Shown in pieces: positions 17,527 to 27,004 of a DNA stretch of 64,000 nucleotides. The DNA comes from Trebonia sp963843745 (GTDB lineage: Bacteria; Actinomycetota; Actinomycetes; Streptosporangiales; Streptosporangiaceae). The stretch covers positions 124,001 to 188,000 of the forward strand of contig CAWJLP010000003.1 in the NCBI GenBank assembly GCA_963843745.1. The letters are read 5' to 3'. Made by a program: the position numbers and the translations under genes. The stretch's first letter is position 1, and the number at the start of each line of letters is the position of its first letter. A model generated the notes under the pieces. It ran no database searches and was not told the origin of the DNA. It worked only from the letters and a program-made list of their open reading frames with translations.

Positions 17527-17797
17527 CAGCGTGCGCTACGTGGTGTTCTACGACAGCGGCGACCTCTCGCTGGCGGCGGAGAACTTCCCGGCACACCGGG
17601 CCTGGTACGGGCAGTTCATGGCCAGGGGCGTGCTGCTGTCGCTCGGCCCGTTCACCGACCGCGCCGGCTCTATGGCCATCTTCACCACCCTCGAGGCCGC
17701 CGAGGAGTTCGCCGCGGGCGACCCGTTCGTCCGCGCCGGCGTGGTGCGCGGCTACCACGTCCGCGAATGGCACGAGGCCACCCCCGACCCCGGCTAG
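17519..17797 (+). CDS. YciI-like protein
   Basis: A 92-residue protein with a ferredoxin-like YCII fold pattern: VRYVVFYDSGD, FPAHRAWYGQFMARGVLLSLGPFTDRAGSMAIF, then ...AAGDPFVRAGVVRGYHVREWHE. The conserved His of 'FPAHR' and the 'DPF...GV' segment match YciI family members, whose activity is mostly unknown. The ATG at 17519 overlaps the glycosyltransferase stop, implying coupled translation; GTG at 17531 is an alternative start. A functional link to the glycosyltransferase is not obvious. Confidence 0.8.
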   Translation: MGNSVRYVVFYDSGDLSLAAENFPAHRAWYGQFMARGVLLSLGPFTDRAGSMAIFTTLEAAEEFAAGDPFVRAGVVRGYHVREWHEATPDPG

Positions 17798-17827
17798 GCC
17801 GTTGGGTCGGAGGTGGCCGCCTGCCGC

Positions 17828-18232
17828 TCAGGCCAGGATCTTGGCCTTCTGGCGTTCGAACTCCTCGTTGGTGATCACGCCCCGGTCGCGCAGCTCAGCG
17901 AGCTTGGTTAGCTGGTCCGCCGGACTTTGCGAACCCGCGGCATCCTGAACGTAATCGCGGAATTGGTCATCCTGTTGCTGCGCCTGCTGCACCATCCGCT
18001 CATGCATCTTGCCGCCGCGGACGATCAGGTACACCAGGACACCGATCAGCGGGATGATCAGCACGAACAAGAACCACAGTGCCTTGCCCCAGCCGGACAG
18101 GTCATGGCTGCGGAAGATGTCGATGAACACCGTGATCAGGACCCAGAACCAGAGCACCCACAGGAAGATCTCGATGATCGTCCAGAATGCGCCTAGCAGC
18201 GGATAAGAATACGAACTATTAGCGAGCACCAT
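17828..18232 (-). CDS. PLDc_N/SHOCT membrane protein
   Basis: A 134-residue protein with two membrane helices (residues ~15-38 and ~52-72) of the PLDc_N type, separated by IDIFRSHDLSGWGKALW. The C-terminal ~30 residues form a SHOCT motif (QLTKLAELRDRGVITNEEFERQKAKIL), a short oligomerisation helix pair common in actinobacteria. The start is ATG 18232, with GGGAGAGG directly upstream. The function is unknown; such proteins are thought to be envelope-associated. It stands alone on the minus strand, ending close to the end of the convergent YciI gene. Confidence 0.8.
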   Translation of the reverse strand: MVLANSSYSYPLLGAFWTIIEIFLWVLWFWVLITVFIDIFRSHDLSGWGKALWFLFVLIIPLIGVLVYLIVRGGKMHERMVQQAQQQDDQFRDYVQDAAGSQSPADQLTKLAELRDRGVITNEEFERQKAKILA

Positions 18233-18439
18233 GGCCTCTCCCTTGCCTCGCGGTGCACCGGCAACCAACCCGGGCCACATGGGACCCGGTAGTAGCACCA
18301 CGATCATGATCGTAGTGGGATCTGCGCTAAGAGTCACGCCTGGATATGGGGCGGCATAGACCTGGACTTCCGCCGCCGCACCGGTTTCCGCGCAGCAGTA
18401 CGCCGCCGCTGGCATCCCCGCGGCGGGGCGCTCTGCCGG

Positions 18440-21400
18440 TCAGCCGCGCAGCCGGAGGCCGCGGGGGGTGGGGCGGAAGCCCGCCGACGCCAGGGCCGTA
18501 GCCAACGGCGAGTCGTACACGGTTTCGCCGTCGGCCTTCTCGACGGTGATCCGGCCGAGCGCGCCGTCCCTGACGGTGGCGGCCAGCGCCGCGGCGCACG
18601 GCTCGAGCACCGCCTGGTCGTCGCTCCAGGACAGCAGGGTCTTGCCGCCGCGCTCGACGTACAGCACCAGCTCGCCGCCGCTCAGCACCACGACCGCGCC
18701 CGCCTTGCGGCCTGGCCGGTGCGAGGTCGCGGTCTCGCCGGGGCGAGCGGGCCACGGCAGCGCCGCCCCGTACGGCTGCGCGGGATCGGCCGCTGCGAGG
18801 ACCACCGTACGTTCCGAAGGATCGGGGGCGGCATCCGACGCCCACGGGTCAGCGGGGCGGGGGTCCCCGGCCAGCGCCCGCATCCGGTCCACCGCGCCGG
18901 GCAGCGCGAACTGGGCCGCGCCGAGGCCCGCCACGAAGTAGCCGCGGCGGCACTGGCCGGTCTCCTCCATCGCGCGCAGCACCGGGTACACCGCGCCGAA
19001 CCCGCCGGGCACCCGCTCGGCGGCCACCGCCCCCCTGGTCAGCACGCCGTGCCGTTCCAGCAGGGTCAGCGCCTGCGCGTGCGCGCGCATCGTCGCGGCG
19101 GCGCCGTCGGCGCCGCCTGCCCGGTCCGGCAGCAGCGACCACCGTCCGGTCACGGTCGGCGGCCCGGTGCGCGACGGCATCGCCAGGCGGCGCGTACCGC
19201 CGCCCCCGCCGCCGTAACGCCGCGGCGCGGGCCGCGGGTTGAACACACCGCCCGTAGGCGGGGTGCGCGGCGGGATCGCCAGCCGCGCGGCGGGTGCGGC
19301 GCGGCGCGGCGCGGCCGGGGCGCCGGAACGGCGGACGGCCCCGCCGCCGCTGGTCACCACCCGCAGCGGGGCGAGGGTGTCGTTGGTCAGCAGCCCGGCC
19401 CACACGAGATCCCAGACGGCGGTGACGAGGTCGGCGTCCAGCGGCGGGTGCCCGTCAAGGACCGCCGTGACCCGGTCGCCGAGCATCCGGAAGAACAGCG
19501 CGCCGCCCCCGGCCAGCGCCGTCAGCACCGCGCCGTGCAGCGGCGTCATCGTCGGCTCGGCGGGCTCGGGCAGCAGCAGCGGCGCGCTCTCCGCGGGGGC
19601 GAGCACCAGCCAGCCGTCGCCGCTGCCCACGGTCCCCGCGCCCGCCCAGACCACCTCGCCCGCCGCGGTGAGCTCGTCAAGCATCGCGGGGGAGTAGCCG
19701 GGCACCCGGCTCGGCAGGATCAGCGTCTCCAGCGCCGAGGCGGGCACCGGCGCGCCGGCGAGCCGCTCGACCGCCTCCAGGACCACGCCGGCGTCCGCCC
19801 GCCGCCGGACCGGCGGCGCGCCGGCCGGCTGGATCCCGTGCCACGTCGGCAGGAACCGGCCGAGGACGGCGGGCTCCACCGGCTCCGCTTCCTTGCGCAG
19901 CCGCGCCAGGCACCGCCGCCGCAGCAGCCGCAGCACCTCGCTGTCGCACCATTCGGTGCCCCGGCGGCCCGCCAGGAACTCACCCTCGGCCATCCGGCCC
20001 GCGGCCGCCAGCCGGCGCAGCGCCGTCGCGACGACGGCGACGCCCAGCCCGTAGCGCGTCGCGACCGCGCTCGCCGCGAACGGCCCGTGCGTCCGCGCGT
20101 ACCGCGCGACGAGGTCGCCCAGCGGGTCGGGCAGCGGCTGGGTGAACGCCTCGGGGATGCCGACGGGCAGTGCCACGCCTAGCGCGTCGCGCAGCCGCCC
20201 CGCGTCCTCGATCGCGGCCCACATCGGCTGCCCGGCCACCCGCAGCTCGATGATGCGCCTGGCCGCCGACAAGCCGGCGAGCCAGCCGTCCGCCGCGCCC
20301 GGTTCCGTGCACCGTTCGGCTACCTCGGCGGCGGTCAGCGGCCCGCTGGTGCGCAGCAGGTCGGCGACGGCCTCCGCGTCCCGGCAGCGCCAGGCTCTCC
20401 GACAGGTGCTGCAGGTCACGCTCGGTCTCCTCGACCACGCCCGCGTCGAGCAGCTCGCGCAGCCCGTCGGTGCCGAGCAGCTCCGCGAGCAGCGCCGGGT
20501 CGAGCGCGAGCGCCTGCGCGCGCCGCTCGGCGAGCGGCGCGTCGCCCTCGTACATGAAGGCGCCGACGTAGCGGAAGAGCAGAGATTTCCCGAACGGGCT
20601 CGGGGTGGCCGTCTCGACCTCTACCATCCTGATCCGGCGGGCGGCCAGGTCGCTGAGCAGCTCCATCAGGGCGGGCACGTCGAAGACGTCCTGGAGGCAC
20701 TCCCTGACGGTCTCCAGCGTGATCGGGAAGCCCGGGTACTGGCTGGCGATCTCGAGCAGCTGCGCGCTGCGCTGCCGCTGCTGCCACAGCGGAGTGCGGC
20801 GGCCCGGCTGCCGCTTCGGCAGCAGCAGCGCCCGGCTGGCGCATTCCCTGAACCGGGAGGCGAACAGCGCGCTGCCGCCGACCTCGGCGGTGATGATGTC
20901 GGCGACCTCGTCCGGGTCGAGCAGCGCGATCCCCGCGGGCGGCGGCTCGTCGCTGTCCGGCACCCTGATGATGATCCCGTCATCGGTGTGCAGCGCCTGG
21001 ACGTCCATCCCGCCGTACCGCTCGCGCAGCCGTGCCGTGATGGCCAGCGCCCACGGCGCGTGCACCCGGTCCCCGTAGGGGCTGTGCAGCACGACGCGCC
21101 AGTCGCCGAGCTCGTCGCGGAACCGCTCCACGACCAGCGTCCTGTCGTCGGGCACGTGGCCGGTCGCCTGCCGCTGGTCGGCGAGGTACTTGACCATGTT
21201 CCGCGCGGCGAGCGGGTCCAGCCCCGCTTCCTGGAGCTGCATAACGGCCTGCTCGTCGGGCAGCTTCGACAGTTCGCGGATCTTCGCGCCGATCGCCTTG
21301 CCGAGCTCGGCGGGCCTGCCCGGCGTGTCGCCGTGCCAGAACGGCAGCTTGCCCGGCTGGCCGGGGGCGGGCAGCACCAGCACGCGGTCCGGCGTGATGT

Positions 21401-23153
21401 CCTCGATCCGCCACGAGCTGGCGCCGAGCACGAACACGTCGCCGACCCGCGACTCGTACACCATCTCTTCGTCGAGCTCGCCGACCCGTCGCGGCTGCTT
21501 GCTCTCCGCGGCCGGCAGGAACACCCCGAACAGCCCCCGGTCCGGGATCGTGCCGCCGCTGGTCACCGCCAGCTTCTGCGCCCCTGGCCTGCCGTGGATC
21601 ACGCCGGCCAGCCGGTCCCAGACGACCCGCGGCCGCAGGCCGGCGAACTCCTCGCCCGGGTACCGCCCGGCGAGCATGTCGAGCACCGCCTCGAGCACCG
21701 GCCTGGTCAGCCCGCTGAACGGCGCCGCGCGCCGCACCACGGCCTCGAGGTCATCCACCGGCCAGTCGTCGAGCGCCGCCATCGCGACGATCTGCTGGGC
21801 GAGCACGTCCAGCGGGTTGCGCGGGATCCGCAGCTCCTCGATCGCGCCGTCGTGCATCCGGCCCGCGACGACGGCGGCCTGCACCAGGTCACCGGTGTAC
21901 TTGGGGAAGATGACCCCCCGGGAGATGTCGCCGACGTTGTGCCCGGCCCGGCCGACCCGCTGCAGCCCGCTGGCCACCGACGGCGGCGACTCGACCTGGA
22001 TGACCAGGTCGACCGCGCCCATGTCGATGCCGAGCTCGAGGCTGGACGTGGCGACCACGGCGGGCAGCCGCCCGGCCTTGAGCGCCTCCTCGATCTCGGT
22101 CCGCTCCTGCCTGGAGACCGAGCCGTGGTGCGCCCGCGCGATCGTGACCGGCTGATCGGGGTCGCCGGACCGTTCGGCGGCGAGCTCGTTGAGCCGTCCG
22201 CAGAGCCGCTCGGCCAGCCGGCGGGAGTTGGCGAACACGATCGTGGACCGGTGCTGCTCGATGAGGTCGAGCACCCGCTCCTCGACGTGGGGCCAGATCG
22301 ACCGGCGCCTTACCGGGTCGTCCCTGCCGTCTTCATCGGGCAGCCCCTGCGCGGTCTCCAGGTCGGTCATGTCCTCCACAGGGACGACCACCTCGAGCTC
22401 GATGCGCTTCGCGCTGGCCGGCTGCACGACCGTGACCTGGCGCGCGCCGCCAAGGAACGTGGCGACCTCCTCGGGCGGCCGGACCGTCGCCGACAGCCCG
22501 ATCCGCTGCGCCCGGCCGCCGTCGTCCCCGGTGCGCAGCGCGTCGAGCCGTTCGAGCGACAGTGCCAGGTGCGCGCCCCGCTTGTTGCCCGCCACCGCGT
22601 GCACCTCGTCGACGATCACCGTCTCGACCCCGCGCAGTATCTCCCTGGCCTGGGAGGTGAGCAGCAGGAACAGCGACTCCGGCGTGGTGATCAGGATGTC
22701 CGGCGGGCGGCTCGCGATCTTGCGCCGCTCGTCGGCCGCGGTGTCCCCGGTGCGGATCGCGACGCCGATGTCGGGCTCGGGCAGCCCCAGCCGGTGCGAC
22801 GCCTGCCTGATCCCGGTCAGCGGGGAGCGCAGGTTCCGCTCGATGTCCACCGCGAGCGCCTTCAGCGGCGAGACGTACAGCACCCGGCAGCGCCGCTTCC
22901 TGTCGGCGGGCGGCGGCGTCGCGGCGAGCCTGTCGATCGCCCACAGGAACGCGGCGAGCGTCTTCCCCGACCCGGTAGGCGCGACCACCAGCGTGTCATT
23001 CTTTTCCCCGGCAGGTCCCTCCCATCCGATCGCACGCCACGCCTGCGCCTGCGCCTGCGTGGGCACGGCGAAAGCGCCCTCGAACCACGCCCGCGTCGCG
23101 GGCGAGAACTCGTCGAGGGCCTCGGCGCTGCTCACCGGTGGTTGTCCTGCCAT
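18440..23153 (-). CDS. lhr: Lhr-type ATP-dependent DNA helicase (frame disrupted)
   Basis: A superfamily 2 helicase of the large Lhr type, about 1570 residues when one frame break is corrected. The N-terminal part has Walker A APTGSGKT (59-66), the DEVH box (182-185), the conserved LELGIDMGAVDLVIQ segment and QRVGRAGH, followed by the winged-helix and Lhr-core beta domains. The C-terminal ~650 residues (from RDAEAVADLLR onward) form the Lhr-C region. The two halves are in different frames: the first runs through ETERDLQHLSE (near 20400), and the expected continuation RAWRCRDAEAV is one base out of register. Read uncorrected, both halves are long and intact. Lhr helicases act in DNA repair. 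The start is ATG 23153. Confidence 0.88.
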
Positions 23154-23258
23154 CCTTCTATACTGCCTCCACCCGCCGACTTTTCTGTCCATCGGCGATG
23201 AGTTCGGGGCGCGGGAGCGGTCTGTAGGACGACGCAGCGAAACTCACTGGGAGGCCCG

Positions 23259-23741
23259 ATGACCAGCAAGCCGTTCACCACCTGCCTGTGGTTCGACAAC
23301 CAGGGCGAAGAGGCGGCGCACTACTACATGGGCATCTTCAAGGACTCCAGGCTCGGCCGGGTGCAGCGGTACACGAGCGCGGGGCCGGGCGCGGAAGGCA
23401 CCGTCGCCACGGTGGAGTTCGAGCTCAACGGCCAGCAGTTCCTGGCGCTCAACGGCGGCCCGCTGTACCAGTTCAACGCCGCCGTGTCGATCGTCGTCGA
23501 GTGCGCCGACCAGGCCGAGGTCGACTACTACTGGGACCGGCTGACCGATGGCGGCCAGGAAGTCGCCTGCGGCTGGCTCGTCGACAAGTACGGCCTCTCC
23601 TGGCAGGTCGTCCCGACCAGGTTCCTCAACATGGTCACCGGCGGCGACCAGGAGAAGGCGGCACGCGCGACGGCGGCGATGCTCACCATGAAGAAGTTCG
23701 ACATCGCCGCCCTGGAGCGCGCCTACGCGGGGACCGCGTAG
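23259..23741 (+). CDS. VOC family protein, PhnB-like
   Basis: A 160-residue vicinal-oxygen-chelate fold protein of the PhnB/3-demethylubiquinone methyltransferase-like group. It contains the typical 'CLWFDNQGEEAAHYYMGIFKDS' opening, ATVEFELNGQQFLALNGGP, and the closing segment CGWLVDKYGLSWQVVP. Members of this group are usually uncharacterised; despite the domain name they are unlikely to be methyltransferases. It begins at ATG 23259 and overlaps the convergent propeller gene by 19 bases at the 3' end. It is divergent from the Lhr helicase. Confidence 0.88.
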   Translation: MTSKPFTTCLWFDNQGEEAAHYYMGIFKDSRLGRVQRYTSAGPGAEGTVATVEFELNGQQFLALNGGPLYQFNAAVSIVVECADQAEVDYYWDRLTDGGQEVACGWLVDKYGLSWQVVPTRFLNMVTGGDQEKAARATAAMLTMKKFDIAALERAYAGTA

Positions 23742-25444
23742 ATGCGGTTCGCGCCGGCGAGGTTACGGCCGGCGAACAGATACCGGAAGTCCAGCCAGTC
23801 GTCGAACCCGACGGTGACGGGGGCCGAGACGTTGCCCGGGTTTCCGTCGTCACCGTAGGACAGCAGCTGGCCGTTCTGGCTTTGGTTCACCGCGTAGATG
23901 CGGTTCTGGTCCTGGGCGTTCTGCCCGGCGAACAGGAACGTGAACTGCTGCCAGCCGCCGAACCCGACGGTCACCGGGTCGGAGACGTTGCCCGGGCTGC
24001 CGTTGTCGCCGTAGGACAGCAGCTCGCCGCTTGAGTTCACGGCGTAGATGCGGTTCTCGCCCAGGGCGTTCTGCCCGGCGAACAGGAACGTGAACTGGAG
24101 CCAGCCGCCGAACCCGACGGTCACCGGGTCGGAGACGTTGCCCGGGCTGCTGTCGTCGCCGTAGGACAGCAGCTCGCCGCTGGAATTGACCGCGTAGATG
24201 CGGTTCTCTCCGGCGGCGTTCTTGCCGGCGAACAGGAACTTGAACGGGAGCCAGCCGCCGAACCCGACGGTCACCGGGTCGGAGACGTTGCCCTGGGCCC
24301 CGTCGTCCCCGTAGGACAAGAGCTGGCCGTCCTGGTTGACGGCGTAGATGCGGCTCATGCCGGCGGCGTTCTGCCCGGCGAACAGGAACTTGAACGGGAG
24401 CCAGCCGCCGAACCCGACCAGAATCGGGGCGGAGACGTTGCCCGGGCTGGCATCGTCCGCGTAGGACAGCAGCTCGCCGGCCACGAACGGAGGCGGATAG
24501 ACGCATCCGCTCTCCTTGTCGGCGGCCACGGCGATGCAGCTATCCGAATTCACGGACACGGCCCCGGACACGATCGGGTTGATGAAGAACGTGTAACCGG
24601 GAGCCGAGGCCGGGTCGGCAGTTCCGCCCATGTAGACCCCGTTGCTGTCGAACAGGGTGAACCAGATGTTGTTGCAGTTCCCCGCGCAGGCGTCGCACAC
24701 CTCGGGGTTGCTGTCGTCGGCCTTGGGGTCGACGGTCATCTCGGCGATCTCGTGGCTGAGCTTGTCCGCGTAGAAATGTCCCGGGTCGGCGATGGTCAGG
24801 TTCTCGGTGAACACGAGGCTGTAGCAGAATGGCGTGCCATTCCCCGTCATTCCGTGGAACGAGTTTCGTTCGCCCGTGAATTGCGCGCTGTTCGGCAGCT
24901 GCCTGTTGTGCGGTATCACGACGCAGGGATTGCTCACGTTGTTGGCGCGCGCGGTCTGGGCGATCTGGTCCACCCAGGTCTCGAACTGTCCCAGGGTGAA
25001 GCTGGCGCTTGTCAGGTTCGCGGTGAACGGCATGACGTCGGGCCAGACGCCGACGCTGCTCATCCCGTACTGGGACACGTACCGCTGGATGGGAATGACC
25101 GCCAGGGCCGCGTAGTCGCGCGTGGTCTGCATGTCCGTCATCGTTATGGCGGACGGTAGCTGGCCGGCGACCTGGAAGGTGACCTGGGCGAAGACCAGCG
25201 TGCCTTCGAAGAGGGGGCCGGAGGCCCTCGCTCGCGGAGCGGGGACCGGATTGGCGGCGAGCCAGTCCCGCAGCTGCTCGTCCTTGGTCACCTCGTCCCA
25301 GTCCGACGTGGTGTGCAGGTGCGCCAGGACGCCTGACGGCAGCTCTTCGAGTTCGTCCACGCTCGACCGAGGTATGGTCGCGGGAACCTCGCGGCGCAGG
25401 TACTTAAGAACCTTGACCGCTCTTGTCGCGCACGTTGATTCCAT
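23723..25444 (-). CDS. Metalloprotease-like protein with five-bladed tachylectin-type propeller
   Basis: A 573-residue two-part protein. Residues ~75-320 form a domain with KLSHEIAEMTVDP (HE at 231-232) followed by NPEVCDACAGNC; a HExxE helix followed by an acidic/Cys segment looks like a zinc peptidase active site, but the family is not recognised with certainty. Residues 323-573 are five repeats of about 50 residues, each with LLSYGDD, GNVS, VGFGGW, FLFAGQN and RIYAV. Repeat length, number and the GGW--FKFLF core match the five-bladed tachylectin-2 fold, suggesting sugar binding. No signal peptide or membrane helix is seen. The start is ATG 25444 with GGGGGG upstream; ATG 25471 is possible. 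Confidence 0.75.
   Translation of the reverse strand: MESTCATRAVKVLKYLRREVPATIPRSSVDELEELPSGVLAHLHTTSDWDEVTKDEQLRDWLAANPVPAPRARASGPLFEGTLVFAQVTFQVAGQLPSAITMTDMQTTRDYAALAVIPIQRYVSQYGMSSVGVWPDVMPFTANLTSASFTLGQFETWVDQIAQTARANNVSNPCVVIPHNRQLPNSAQFTGERNSFHGMTGNGTPFCYSLVFTENLTIADPGHFYADKLSHEIAEMTVDPKADDSNPEVCDACAGNCNNIWFTLFDSNGVYMGGTADPASAPGYTFFINPIVSGAVSVNSDSCIAVAADKESGCVYPPPFVAGELLSYADDASPGNVSAPILVGFGGWLPFKFLFAGQNAAGMSRIYAVNQDGQLLSYGDDGAQGNVSDPVTVGFGGWLPFKFLFAGKNAAGENRIYAVNSSGELLSYGDDSSPGNVSDPVTVGFGGWLQFTFLFAGQNALGENRIYAVNSSGELLSYGDNGSPGNVSDPVTVGFGGWQQFTFLFAGQNAQDQNRIYAVNQSQNGQLLSYGDDGNPGNVSAPVTVGFDDWLDFRYLFAGRNLAGANRIYAVPA
23726..24478 (-). repeat. Five tandem ~150-bp coding repeats
   Basis: Four units of 150-156 bases and a final one of 147 bases encode the propeller blades. 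The DNA copies are very similar; the run 'ccgaacccgacggtcaccgg' recurs in three adjacent blades with the same codons. This shows recent tandem duplication or gene conversion among blades rather than old divergence. Confidence 0.85.
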
Positions 25445-25631
25445 GAATGCCCCCCGTTTTCCAGCCGACATCCCCGTGTGTGGCTGGCAATCTGGGCGAA
25501 TTTTACATCGCTATCTGGCAGGCGTCTATTGCCGTGACGGTAAGTTCGCGATAGCGGACGCATATCGGCCTAATAGGGGCCTCTGCGGGCAAATGAGGCG
25601 CGTGAATTCTCCGGCCGGGGCCCGGCGAGCG

Positions 25632-25648
25632 GTAACGTTCCCGGAACG
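25632..25648. promoter_or_regulatory. Candidate operator, palindromic copy of a 17-bp motif
   Basis: GTAACGTTCCCGGAACG contains the perfect 6-1-6 palindrome CGTTCCCGGAACG, 21 bases before the start of the membrane protein at 25670. A one-mismatch copy lies at 1640-1656 upstream of another small membrane protein. Confidence 0.35.
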
Positions 25649-25669
25649 ATCCGGCCGTACGCTGCCATC

Positions 25670-26851
25670 ATGCACAGCAAGGGCTGGTCCGTGGTGCTCG
25701 GCAGTGTCGCCGCGGCGTCGCTGGCGGCCATGATTCCGCTGTCGGTGTTCGCGCATCTGGTGGGCGACGGAGTCGTGGCGCTGGTCATCGGCGTGCCGTG
25801 CACGGCGATCGGGTTCCTGATCGCCAGGCGCCAGCCGCGCAACCCGCTCGGCTGGCTCTTCCTGGTCATCGCCATCTTCCTCTTCGTCCCTACCGTCGGC
25901 GGGGACTACGCCTATCTCGACTACCACTTGGGGCACCACCTGCCGTTCGCCGCTGCTGGGCTAGCCGTCGATGGGCTGTGGTTGGAGGGCCTGGCGCTGT
26001 TCATCGTGGCGATCCTGCTGTTCCCCGACGGCAAGCTGCCGTCCCGGTTCTGGCGCGGGGCGCTGCGGGTCTGGTGCGCGGCGTTCGCGGTCCTGCTCGT
26101 CGCACTCGCGGTGGCCACCGGCTCCGCTCTCGCTGCCCACCCGGTCCGCGTCGACGGCACTGGTGGATTGACCACCGTCGACAACCCCACTGGGTGGTTC
26201 GCGGTCAGCGACCACGGCTCCCTGCTCGTCCTCCTCGCGCTGTCGGTGGCCTTCATCGGCCGCCAGGTGCTGAGCTGGCGGCGCTCGTCAGGCGAGCGGC
26301 GGCAACAGCTCAAGTGGCTCGCCAGCGGCGCCGCCGTCAGCATCGTCGGCCTGGTGCTCGCCGTGGTCTTCAGCTCGTCGTCGAGTTCTGTCTCGACCGT
26401 CGATCAGTGGATAGATAACATCGCGTGGTTCGGACTCGCCGCGCTGCCGGTGTCCATCGGCGTGGCGATCCTCCGCTACCGGCTGTACGACATCGACAGG
26501 ATCATCTCGAGGACGCTGGCGTACGCCCTGGTCACCGGCATGCTGGTCGGCGTGTTCGCGGGGCTCGTGCTGCTGACCACCGACGTGCTGTCCCTGTCGT
26601 CCCCGGTGGCGGTCGCCGCCTCGACGCTGGCGGCGGCGGCGCTGTTCAACCCGCTGCGGCAGCGAGTCCAGCGGGTCGTGGACCGCCGGTTCAACCGGAC
26701 GCGGTACAACGCGGACCGCACGGTCGCCGCGTTCGCCGCGGGCCTCAAGGACGCCGTGGACGTGACCGCGGTCCGCGACGACCTGACCAGCGTCGTGCAG
26801 CAGACGCTGGAGCCCGCGCACATCTCCCTGTGGATCAGCCCGCCCGCGTGA
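25670..26851 (+). CDS. Membrane sensor-like protein lacking a kinase domain
   Basis: A 393-residue protein with about nine hydrophobic helices (residues ~5-320) and a short cytosolic tail. The segment ILRYRLYDIDRIISRTLAYALV and the later NPLRQRVQRVVDRRFNRTRYNADR are very typical of actinobacterial membrane proteins that sometimes continue into a histidine kinase. Here the protein ends soon after (EPAHISLWISPPA), so no catalytic domain is present. It may be a stand-alone sensor or a shortened kinase relative; similar short forms are common in this phylum. The start is ATG 25670, 21 bases after a palindromic motif that could regulate it. Confidence 0.75.
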   Translation: MHSKGWSVVLGSVAAASLAAMIPLSVFAHLVGDGVVALVIGVPCTAIGFLIARRQPRNPLGWLFLVIAIFLFVPTVGGDYAYLDYHLGHHLPFAAAGLAVDGLWLEGLALFIVAILLFPDGKLPSRFWRGALRVWCAAFAVLLVALAVATGSALAAHPVRVDGTGGLTTVDNPTGWFAVSDHGSLLVLLALSVAFIGRQVLSWRRSSGERRQQLKWLASGAAVSIVGLVLAVVFSSSSSSVSTVDQWIDNIAWFGLAALPVSIGVAILRYRLYDIDRIISRTLAYALVTGMLVGVFAGLVLLTTDVLSLSSPVAVAASTLAAAALFNPLRQRVQRVVDRRFNRTRYNADRTVAAFAAGLKDAVDVTAVRDDLTSVVQQTLEPAHISLWISPPA

Positions 26852-26898
26852 CCCTCCGGCCCGGTCCCTCCTCCGTCCCGCATCGTGAGACGATCATG

Positions 26899-26967
26899 AC
26901 TTAGGAGCAGGAAACTACGCTAATGCGGTGATAACAGCAAGAAGAGCGTAGGGTTCTGCTCCTAAGT
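26899..26967. terminator. Long inverted repeat between convergent genes
   Basis: Two 23-base arms (acttaggagcag...tacgct at 26899-26921 and the complement at 26945-26967) match at the outer 12 and inner 6 bases and are separated by 23 bases. They lie between the ends of two convergent genes, as expected for a bidirectional terminator. The AT-rich arms and absence of a T-run leave a small mobile-element remnant as an alternative. Confidence 0.5.
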
Positions 26968-27004
26968 CCCGAGAACGGGCGCCCGCGGCCGGGGCTCTCT
27001 CGGG

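Noticed and set aside
17519..17797. Second ECF-sigma partner (DGPF) protein
   Set aside because: It is YciI-like but lacks the DGPF motif and has no sigma factor gene next to it.
20142..23201. Plus-strand open frame of about 1000 codons opposite the Lhr helicase
   Set aside because: Low-complexity Arg/Gln/Pro-rich translation with no domain; the minus strand carries all helicase motifs.
23259..23741. 3-demethylubiquinone methyltransferase
   Set aside because: The sequence is a VOC-fold PhnB-like protein; it has no SAM-binding motif.
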